From Ditylenchus dipsaci (lineage: Eukaryota; Nematoda; Chromadorea; Rhabditida; Anguinidae), in contig SADC01001293.1 of assembly GCA_004194705.1 (NCBI GenBank), positions 587,360-651,359 of the forward strand: 64,000 nt of DNA, written 5' to 3'. The notes under the pieces were generated by a model that was not told where the DNA came from, searched no databases, and saw only the letters and a program-made list of their open reading frames with translations. The position numbers and the translations under genes were made by a program. This document shows, one piece after another, positions 10,601 through 22,600 of this stretch; position 1 is the stretch's first letter; each line of letters starts with the position of its first letter.

Positions 10601-13600
10601 CGGCCGTCCCCGTCCCGTCCGGACGGTCTAGCAATTGGGTTAACAAATATGGACGGTCTTCTTTCTAAAAATAAATGAACGACAAGGACGTTCGAGCAAC
10701 CAGGTGAAGGTAATTCCGCCTACTTAGTTGCAATGGCTCAGGCTGCTATGGAACGCTTCACTAGGAAAATAGGATATTTATCCACCCAGGACTGGCTTTT
10801 CACACTATCATGTTCAATCAATAAGAAGTTGGCTGTTTGCGGTGTATTTTTGGATCCTATAACCCATTCACAGCTTAAGGACATCTGCAGTAAAGTGCCT
10901 GGATTTAACTAAGGTATCACTACAACAGGCTATATGGTGTTATCTTATTATGTTTTAGTTATTTGCAAACCTCGCTCTCTTGGCCCATTTAATTTTAGCC
11001 GTGCAAGTGAATAGTTCTGCCAGTGAACGGGCATTCAAAGAGCTTCGGTCAAGTATCGACGATTACACAAGAAACAAACTGGAACCAAAGAGCATAGCAA
11101 ACCTGATTATGTTAAGAAAAATGATTAACGATTAGTTCATCGTTGTTCATCGTAGTGAAGATTTGTTGATGAAATTTCTATGACTTAGGACATCACAATA
11201 ATGCACTGTTATCACTGTCAGCCGATAAAAGGGTTAAGAAACGAGAAAAAGTAAAGTGAAACAGAGAAGATACAATGAAGCAACGAAATTTACAAAAACT
11301 ATAAAACACCTATAAAAAACCTATAAAATACCTATAAAATTTACAAGTAAATTTTATAGGTTCAAAACGCCAGAAAAATTGTCAGAAAATTGTCATTTTA
11401 TAGGTTTTGCGTACTATGCTATCAACCACAACAACATGTTTTTCATATCTTTTTGTAAAATTAGAAAATCTTTTTTACCATGCGCTTAACTATCAAAACT
11501 TGGGATTCCTACGCCTAAAAAGTATGATCAAACAAGGTCTATGAAAAAAAAATGAAAACTGCCGATTGCTCATATGTTACAGGAACACAAGGAGTAATAA
11601 CTTTGGTGGCATTTTCCTGGACTTCCAGACCATCACCTTTTGTCCACCTCCTTTGAAGGCTTCATGGACAAGTTGAGTGCTGCTATTAATGCCGACCATG
11701 AGCAGTACCCTCAGCAGAATCGACTGGTGGTTGTTCTCGGCATGAGTGCTGTTGGTTTATGACTCATAAAATATTAGCCAACATCGAGAATTTCAGCGCT
11801 GGGTGCCCAAAGTGACCGGTCGGATGAGCAAGTTGGCCAAACACTTCCACGCCTTCTACCTCTGGAACGACGACATCAATACCTCTCAGGACCCGTCCAT
11901 TAGTGTGCAAGTGGATCCGCTTGGTCCTTCCGAAAAAGTACCTCTGATGGACACCATCAAGGGCAACGCTGAGAAGTTGGCATCGGGTGGCATCCCCAAG
12001 AGCAAAATCATTGTGGGTTTGACTGCTTGGGCTCGTAGCTACGTCTTTGCAAAAAATGTGAAGGGAGAACATGGCGCTACTATTGATAACGTAGGCGATC
12101 CAGGCGATGTGACCAAGAAAACTGATGGACGTTTGGCTTACTATGAGGTAGGGTTTTAAAATGTTGAGGATCAACCAAAATATAAAAAACCCTACAAAAT
12201 GACTAAATTATTGATAAGGACGGAAACAGAAAATTTGGGGGAAAGTCCTGGTCCTGAAGTCTCTGTTTCAAGAGCCCTGTTTCTTCATCTCTACTAAAAA
12301 CGACCAACAAAGAACCTATCAAGGAAGAAAAGCCAGTTAGCTACGAAATCAGTTGGCTTTTTGTCGAATTTTACTTCCACATCTCCAGTTAAATTTTTAA
12401 AGAATCTCACCTCCCTTGACCCAAGGTAAAGTAAAAATGGCAAGGAGATGGATTATCGTCCAGGGTTTCATGCCACACCAGCTCACAGCGCAATCATAAA
12501 CCAATCTGACAATAGCTCTATAATTGACACCTGCACCTTGAACTCTTACACCAATAACTATTTCAGATCTGTAAGTTAGTCGGCTTCAACCAGACCATTT
12601 ACGAGCGGAATTCCTCCACCACATCATTCACTGGAGCCCAAACCAATGGTACTCCTTCAATATGCCAAACACGACAGCTTCCAAAGAAAGGTTCGAAAAT
12701 TTTTTATAGAACCACAAAAATGACTACCGTATAACCTATTTTAATCCCTAGAGGGATTAACTTTCAAACCCTGAAAAATTATAAAATTGTAAAGCAAAAA
12801 TGGCCTCAGCTCTAAAACTCTAGTCAAAAAAAGGAGGGGTGGGGAATTATTAGAGGGTGGAGGATTAATAGAGGTTATACGGTATATCTATTACATTAAG
12901 ATAAAATTTTAGCTGAAATGGATCTCAAGTTACGGTTTCGGAGGTGTGGGTTTGTTCAGTCTGCAAGCCGATGATGCTTTAGGAAATGTGTGTGGTGAGG
13001 GGGTCTTGCCTTTGCACACCTACGTCTTCCAAGCCTACTCCTGCTCCATTCGCCGAAGTGATGAGACCAGAGGCAAGGAGTCTGGCAGTCAGGCGTCAGT
13101 TTTTTAACTGTTTTATTAAAGGGGGGAACACTTCATATACGCATCGCCCTAGGTCACAGGTTCGACTACCACTGGCTGCAGACCTTATTTTTTTCTCCTT
13201 TTATTTACAAGTTTAGTGTCGAAATGTAGCCAAGGTTCTGAGCTTTCATTTGAGCTATCATACAGATGAAAAGTTAGTATAAAGTTTTAGCTAGAATTCA
13301 ATAAACATCGAACCATGTCCAATTCGATGAAATCCTCAATAGGACTATCCCAGTAATTTTCGGTAGTATCCTGGAGCTGATGTTTTTTCAAAATTTTAAT
13401 TTACACACTCATTTGCAACCTTACACTCAAAATGTAGCTCGGCTTCTTGCCGTCATTTTCAGCATACGGGTACATGACACTTCTGTCCCGGACATTTCTG
13501 TCCGACATTTCTGTCCCATTTTCAAATTTACTTATAATTTGTATATTATCTGAAATTTTAGTTTAAAAGCTGCAGAAAATATAAAGAATAATCGACCGGA

Positions 13601-16600
13601 ACAGGATTTTTTTATTGTGAGTACAACAACGTTAGAATAAGAAACTAGAAAAGCGCCAGCTGCATTCGCGGCATCTCCACTCACTAAATCCGGACTTTAA
13701 GGTTGCATAACAGCTTTCCGTACTACCATTGTCTAAGTAACACTATCTAGGTATCACTGAATAAGTACCACTATCTGAGTACAATCACCTATGTACCCTC
13801 GCTCAAATACTCCTTCTAGTTCTCCCTTCTAGTTTCCTCTTCTAGTACCTCTTCTAAGGACCACTCCTTGCGTTCTACCACCTCGTTACCACCATCTTGA
13901 GTACCTCTCATGGATATTCTTCCACGGATGCACCCAACTGGGTGCCCTTTCTTAAATATCACCACGCAGTTACCTCATTTTGGACGCGAGCACCTAGGTA
14001 GCCCTTCCTTGCTGCTCCCTCCTGCATGCCACCACCTTAATAGCTCTTTCTGGGTAACACTAGATGCTTCCCTTTTCTATGTGCTCCACTCATGCTACTT
14101 CTCAATAGGTATTATTGGTTGATTATTGCTTAGAATAGAATTAGAATTTCAAACTTAAATTTCAGATAATATACAAATTATAAGTAAATTGGAAAATGGG
14201 ACAGAAGTGTCGCGACAGAAATGTCCGAGACAAAACTGTCCGGGACAAAACTGTCGGGACAGAAGTGTCGGGACAGAAATGTCCGGGACAGAAGTGACCG
14301 GTTCCCGTTGTATGAAATCATGTAAATTGAAATCGCAAAAAATCTCAGTTCCTAAATAATACTGAAATCCTACCCCTCAATGGTACTTATTTCTTCCCGG
14401 GTCAAACATTTGCTAGCTACCTTGCTTTTCTGAAGTGATTTGGTGTGAAAAAATTTCTATCTTGTTCCCCATGAAAGTCTGACTTTAGAAAGTCACTAAA
14501 AGCGTTGACAAATAAATAGAATTGGTGGAGGCTCAGGCTATATGAAACTAAGTACGCATCATTTTGGCTGGTTTCTTTGGTTTTGATGGTCATTTGCTAG
14601 AAATCGCAAAATTGAGGCAGTTGCTAACAGCGAAGCAGTGCTAGAAATGATCGCAATCGATTGCTCGATAGTTTTTGACCGTAGAAGTCACTAAACTTAG
14701 TAAAAAATAAAAAAGTGCGTCTAGCGGGATAAGAACAGTCGATTTTGGGCGATGCGTATATGAAGTGCCCCCCCCTTTAAACTGTATGTAGTTTTGATTT
14801 AGTTGCACCCGCCTGTGCTCCTTCAACCCCGACCATGCTACCAACAGCTTCAACTTCATAACTCTCGACCCAAACTGGTGCTCTCACATCATCCTGAGCA
14901 CAGCAACTGTTGTCAGTTATGTAAGAATTTTAGATGGGTATCGCATAAGGTTTTGATGCAGAAGAGTTTGCTGGTGAATTTCGGACCAAATTTTTGGTGA
15001 GGTATTTTGATTCATTCCTTTTTATGGCCTGGAATGGTGAATAAGGCACATAAAATTAGGAATGTGCATTTTATCAATAAATCTAAAAGTTCTATATTTT
15101 GTAGTCCTAATAATGTTTTTTTAGCCAAGCCTTGATGTCAGCTTCTCACAGAAATCACGCAAGATTGTGATGAACTACAACGCTTGGTCTACTCCGGCCA
15201 AGCCCTACTTGATCGTAACTTTTTTAGCCTACCAATAATAAAGAATTACATCGTAAATTAAGCTGTCGATTGGCGCAGACCAAGGTCCTGAATCCTGGCG
15301 ACAAGCACTCCAAACTACTAAAAGGCCTGCGTTTATCGACAAACTAGTCAAAGTCAGTGTCAAATTTCTCGGTTCCTTTTAATCTACAACCATTTTCAGC
15401 TGATGGAAGACAATGGAGCCGATGGAGTTGATATTGCATGGACTTCTGTGGAAAATGCTTTGGACATGACCTTGTTGTATGCCCTGCTCACCGACCTGCG
15501 TGCCAATGTGACCAACACCAAGCAGGTGTTTACTGGAAAATCGAAGATTTAGCACTTGTTCTCACTACCTTTTTAGATTTTTGTGTGTGCTTCTCACTCA
15601 GCCACTTTCTACCGCCAGTTCAATTACAAGCTTTTGGCTAAGTCAGTTTTGTAAATATATCTTCGTATTGTGCCGGCTTCTTGGCCAGAAAAAAAATTAG
15701 CTTGGGGTAATAATAATTTTTCTTAAATAATTTTTTTAACCTTATAATACCATGGAACTTTTTTGGTAAATTTTATAAAAAGTTGTATATATTGAGTTGG
15801 TCCATAAGCTCGTTGTTGTTTATACGCAACTCGCAAAGTTTATGCATGGGTTCCATAATCTTTTACTTATAAAAACCATTATAAACTAGGGTCTGCAAGC
15901 GACTATCGGCGCCTATGCCGTTCGGGAACATTAGTGGTTCGGGCACTATTCCTATGGTTCGGGACCATTAGTGGCTTGATTATTGACTTTTGATTAATGA
16001 CTTGTATTAGTAAAAACTAATGAAACCTATGCAGAAACCTTGCTGGTTGCGTATAATAAACCGCAAACTTATGGACAAAACCAAAAATAATTCTTGAAAG
16101 TACCGAAAAAATTAAAGCTACCGTATTCTCTCTAATTATAGACCCTCTCGACTTTTAGGGTTCGTATCTCGAAAACATTTTTCAAAACGTTTCGCAAATA
16201 TGTTTATTGCGTTTTCACAGCTCCCACGAGCTCTACTGATTTCACATTTTCGATTTTTTATTTTCACCGAAAAATCTCGAAATCGACCACAAAGTTTCCC
16301 AACTTTTAGGAGGTTGAAAAATTATAGACCCGGGTCTATAATTAGAGAGAATACGGTGAATTGAGCATTATTATCCACTCCCCTTTTTTTCGATTGAAGA
16401 GGTTACAAATCTTCCAATTTTAGCAAAAAGAACTACAACAATAGGACCAAGTCCTCTTTCCTTAAAGAGGCATGCTCACGCTAATAGTAGGTGGTGCCCG
16501 GGAATTCAAAAAATTTCGTGATTATTAAACTTCTGTACGGATTTTTCAACTTGGTTTCTAACAAAACCATACCTTAAATTAAATTCTAGGCCTTGTTTTG

Positions 16601-19600
16601 TTAGAAACCAAGTTGAAAACAGAAGTCCAATGATTTGGAGAAAATTTTGAATTCCCGGGCACCACCTCTTATTAGCGTTGGCATGCCCCTTTAAAGGGGC
16701 ATGCCCGTGCGTTAAGGCGCGAACCAGCAGTTTTTTTCGAATTTTTTCGAATCGTTCCATTTTTCACTCGTTCTGCGTCAAATCTGATATAGATGACCTT
16801 ATACTGCTTTTAAAAACTAGACAGAAAACTTAAAAAATCTAGACGAGAACGAATGTAAAAATTTACCGAGAAAGAAATGAACTGCTGGTTCGCGCCTTTT
16901 CTCCCCATCGGGCACGATCATGCCCTTTAATGGCCAATATAGAACCAATAATTTTCCCCAATTTTTAGCCATAATTTTTAGCATGGCTGACTACGTGGTT
17001 CTGCAGGGCTACCGCTTCCACGCCTATAATCGACCATTTACCGGCCACCACTCTCCACTGTTTGGCACTCGCGATGTGTTTAATGATCCCAAGCTGACTA
17101 TTGTATTGCCGACTATTAGAAAATTAGTAAAACTTAAGTTTGTTTAGGAAGGTATGGTAGGCAAATGGCTGGAAAATGTGCCTTCTGAGAAGCTGATTGT
17201 GGCCCTGTCTGCTGAAGCTATGAGCCAATTCTTTAGAATTATTGGCAACCGATCAGACCGTGCTATTGGAGACCCAGCCAACAGCCAAAAGCAGATCACC
17301 TCACGCACCAATAGCCCTGGAAAGGTGAATTTTTAAATGTTCTTAAAAATTGCACTTTTTATTGAACATTGGCTTAATAATATCGATTGATGGCACTCCT
17401 AACTAACACGTAAAGCTAAGCCTTTGGGTTGCAGGTGACTCAGACTGAACTGTGCCAGATCCTCAAAAACCCAAATGCACAGACTCAGTTCATTGAAGCT
17501 ATTGGTAGGGCCTTATTTTTAAGATTTTTAATAGGGTTGGATTCGGTCGGTTAACCGAAAACCGGGTTTTTTAGTCGATAAACCGAAACCGAAAAACCGA
17601 CTGAAAAATACGGAAAAACCGAAAACCGGGTTTAGCAAAATACCGGTTTATTTAAGTCAAAAATTAACCGAAAACCGGGTACAGGTCGGTTAACCGACCG
17701 AAAATTTTTGAAAAAACCTTAACCGAAAATCGGGTTTGAAAGAAAACCGGTTTTTTTAAACCGACCGATCTCAAAAAACCCGACCGAATCCAACCCTAAT
17801 TTTAAACAAATCAAATGGTTTAGGAGCTCCTTACCTTATTAGTGGTGACGAGTTCATAGCCTATGATGACGACAAGTCCATGCTGATCAAGGTGTGTTGC
17901 AATATCAAGTTCCTTACCAACTACAGGGTGTATCAAATTTTTCCCAAACTTTTTACTGCAATTACTTTTTCCTAGGCCGCTTTGTAAACATCTATTTTTA
18001 CATATTGACTCAGCTCGCTCTAGCAATTTTCAGTATATAATTTGAAAAACACGATTCTCGCTTGGTCCCCTCTGTGATTTGGGTCTTAACCATCCAGAGG
18101 CCATCCACAGACCAGGATCAAAACCACAGGGGGACCAAACGAAAATTGTGTTGTCACATTATATACCAAACAATCGTTAGAGCGAGCTGAGCCGATGTAT
18201 GAAGCAGATTAAAAAATCATCCTAGGTAAAAGTTATCGCGGTAAAAAGTGTTAACTAAATTTGCTACACACTGTATTTTGTTTAAATTTACAGTCAGTTT
18301 GGGCCTCCATGCAGGACCTCGGTGGAATTGCTCTTCACGGAATGGAAATGGTAGAATTTTTTATAAAACACATTTGTACTATTTTTAACTTTAAAAAACT
18401 CCAGTCGGCTATACAGTCGACGCTCGATATAACGAACCCCCCAAAAGTTCGTTCCCACCTAGGGTCCGACACTTTTTACCTCTATTTTTGAAAAATTTTA
18501 CCGGATCTGATACGTCAGTCTAATCAGAAAAATCGCAAAGACTCCGATTTCACCGGTCGTTTTTGTAAATGGCAACAGTTTTTCCAAAAAGACCCGCGCC
18601 GCTCGATATAACGAACACCTTTTTCGAAAATAGGGGTTCGTTGTATTGAACGGCGCGGGTCTTTTCGGCAAAACTGTTGCCATTCACAAAAACGACCGGT
18701 GAAATCGGAATCCTTGCGATTTTTCGCACTGGACTAGCCAAAGACATCTGGCAAACAATTTGAAAAATCAGGGTAAAAAAAGCGTTGGACCCAAGGTGGG
18801 AACGAACTTTTGGGGGGTTCGTTATATCGAGCGTCGACTGTATTTTAAAATTCCTTGCTCAGCCATAGTCTCAGCAGAAGCTCCTTCACCCAGCGCTGAC
18901 CAACTTCCAAATTTTTCCCCACCTACAGCTGGTCCATAACATTCTAGAATTTACGTTCTGAATAATATATCATCTGAAAAGGGGAATAATTTCGACCGCA
19001 CCTGGAAGTTAGAGCTAATTATGGTTGCGGGATGAAAATTTCAACGGGTCGACAATCCTTGAAATAATCACTTTTTGAGGACAACATCGCTGGAGAATGC
19101 CCTTCTGGAAGCCCTTTCCACCTGCTCAAATCTATTGTCAAGGCTCAGGTTTGTATAACATCAGAAGTATTTGAAAAATATGATTTCTTCTAAGATGTGC
19201 AACCAGTGTACCGACCCAACCCAACCTATTGTTTTCCCAGTAGGAACTAATGCAACTGATCTGCTCCAAGGAATCGCTAGTCAAACCAGCCGCTTGATGA
19301 ATGTTACAGAGAGCTCGTGTGGACATCGTTTCCGAGTGGTGTGCACCTACCACCTGCCTACTGATTCGGCTAGTACTGGCCTCTCCATGGACAGCCTGCC
19401 CTATGACAAGTGCGACGAAATTGTAGTTCAAGTGAGGAGAAAAACTTAAAAAGTTGCTATTTGTAAAAAAATTCAGAAGTTCCGTCTAACCGCATCAGGA
19501 AAAGTAGAAGCTGAAGAGGCACTGCCCAAGGAGACTCTGGCTAATTTGGTAAAAACATTATTTTTGTTTTTTTTTGACAAAAGTAATGCTAGCAATATTG

Positions 19601-22600
19601 CGCTGAAGAGGTAAGCTTATGATCCTGGTATTTTCCCGAGCTTACGGAAAAGGGCGTCCTAAATACTAGGGTATACGCAGGCATGTAAATTCAGCTCAGC
19701 CCAGTTCCCAGTTTTCCCCCACCAGCTATAAGGTCCGAGTACTTTCCTGAAACGGGTTTCCAAACTGGTCGACTATCCGCTCGCGAACTGACTTGTAAAG
19801 GAATTTGTTTTTGAAAAATTGGACAAGTCTATGAAATTCTTAGGACCTTGAACCACCCCTCCTCCCATATCCAAAATAACTACCCAAGAACAAAATTAAT
19901 AAATTAAATAGAAGATCACACCCATTAACAATGACATTCAGACATCGATGATCACCAAAATAAGTTGAAAACCCGGTTCATCTCCTCCATCCATTGCTTC
20001 ATGAGTGTGGAACAGCTCAAGAAATTGTTGGGTATGCGTGCTCAGCCTAAATTCATACATCGCGGTAATTCAGTTGGGTTTTAGATAAGCCTTCCTCGTC
20101 CTTGGTCAATGAAGTGATTGAGCATACCAAGACATACGGCACTTCAGGCATAGAGCTAAGGTGCGGCCACATTCTTCGACCGGAGACCAAGCAGAAGTTT
20201 TCTGGACTTTTGAGGGATTTGCAGGAGGGACTGCATGCCCAACCGGTGGACCATAACAAATGCCACAAGACTGTTGGCATGAAGTAGGAATAGTTACAGC
20301 TGAAAAATCAGTCAAATGTTTTGTTGCAGAATCTATGCGTGGCGCACTGACCTGCCCACCATCTACGAGATTCCAACCCTCAATAAACTGCACCACATCT
20401 CCATGGTTGGATTTTCATATATAGTTAGAGCATTTAAAATTCGAAAAATAAGTTCATCTGTCCCGGGCTTTTATAGCTCACACCGGTACCCAATTTCGCC
20501 ATGCTGGCATCCGGCACCGGTATCTGGCAACAAGTTCCAGTGCTAGTTGTGTCAGTAATTGCTATGAAAACACATATCCGCCAGATATTTTTTTACAGAA
20601 AAAATTTGTTAGCAATGAAAATTTATTTCACAATTCGGCAATTTTCGAAAAATCTAAGAAAATTATGGACTAAGCTATTTTTCTAAGAAATCCATTGATC
20701 CCTCATATGTAGTATTTGAGACAACAATTTTCAGGAAACTTTCCAAGTCTCAACCATCAAACAGGTCATGCTTGTGGAACCTCTGTTTGACCCTAACAAC
20801 CAGCATCTGTCCATTGTAAGACTTACTATGGAACTAACTAGGGAAAAAAGTTTTATAGAAAAAATAGCAAAATTAGTAGATACAAACATTTTTATTACGA
20901 CACATGTACATAGAACATTAGAAAGACTGAAATTTGGTCATATTGGCGATCACTATTTCCGTCCTCCCGGCTTAGGAGCTTCATAAGCTGAAGTTGGAGG
21001 AGCCTGACTGAGAGTCTTGTCGAAGTCACTCATAGCATTGCTTTGAATAGTCTTGTAGTCTAAAGGAAAATAATCAGATCTCCAACACACCAAAAATTTT
21101 AGAAAGAAACCTGGATGTTTGCGCGGAACTTTTTTAGTTTTCAGAATCTGAAAATATGTGAACATTAAACAAGCCAAAGTACCAAAATCGACCTCGGCAG
21201 ATCGCTTGGCTTCTTTTTTCGATGGCTTCAAAGAGCTCAAACTGTCATCCTGTTCCTGCTTCACTGGCTTGGCTTTGCGATCCTTTTTCTGAAAGTCAGC
21301 AAATCAAAGGAATGAAACAGAAATAAAAAAGAACCTACCATTTTAAAAATTTTCTCGCCATACTGCGAAGGTGCGATTTGAACCGAGTCTACAGGCACCA
21401 CACCAGATCGGTTTTCCTAAAAACAAGTGGTCGATTACTATTGAAGGCAACTCAAAGAAAAAATTGCCTCCTTTGGAACTACTTCCATTATAGTATTGTT
21501 CGATTGTGTGTTATCTAGCTGATCCTGATTCAAGACGGCTCCACCAGTTGTTACGACTGGAGCAGAGGCAGCAGATTTAGCTATCGGCGTTCCATCAGTT
21601 TCCTTCGACTTTCCATCTGGTGTCTCCACAATTGTTTCAGCAGTAGCACCGGTGACGGTTGTCAGAGGACTGTCGCCCTTAGTAGAACTTGCAGGTTTTT
21701 TCTTTCTTTTTCGAGTATTTTGTCCTTTGGTACATTTAATTAAAAGCCATCCCATGAGAAGAATCGATGAGAAAGCCAAAAAAATTCTAAAACTCGAGTT
21801 TGTACACATTCTTCGACAAATGTAATAAAACAAACCGAAAACACATCAGCAGAGCTAGCAGGAGCCAAGAATGGGAGAGCAGCTGACAAGAGATTGGTTT
21901 TCTGAAAATGAAAGAAATTTTTAGAGAAGTCGTTTTAGAGAAAGCAAAAATTTTAAAGTGGATGTAGAGCTACCGTATTTCCTCTAACAGCTCCACATGC
22001 TCTAACAACTCCACACCCCTTACTTTGAGGACCTATATCTCAGCCCGGAGAGGATATTTTACAAAGCTATTTATTGGGTTTTTTTAACTCCCACGAGCTC
22101 TACCGATTTACCGTATTTACTGCATTCAGTCCCCATGGGGAGTTATTTTTCAACCTTTAAAAAATCGAAAAATTTTGAGGCCGATTTTGAGATTTTTGGG
22201 TGCTCAACCAAAATCTGAAAAGTGTAATCAGGGGCCTATCTCACTAATTGAAGATTGGAAAATGGAAAGTGGAAAGTGGAAAATGGAAAGTCATTTTCTG
22301 TCTCACTAACATTTTGGAAAATGGAAAATTGGAAATGGAAAGTGGAAAATGGAAAGTTTCCATGGAAAATTTTCGCTGCTGTCTCACTATTTGAAAAGTG
22401 GAAAATGGAAAGTGGAAAATTGGAAAATTTTCCATGGAAAATTGATGACTAAGGCTACGGTCTACAAATTTTTGGAAAATTGGAAATTTTGACCCTAGTA
22501 GCGAATACCCTTAGCGATTAAAAATGTGGTAAAAAATAAGGTATGCAGCCAGGTGGATTCGAACCAGCAACTTCTACATCGCCTCTGAGAATCCATGCAC

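Noticed and set aside
11764..12174. 136-codon minus ORF
   Set aside because: It is the antisense shadow of GH18 exon 11797-12147, whose plus-strand frame has clear GH18 motifs and splice sites.
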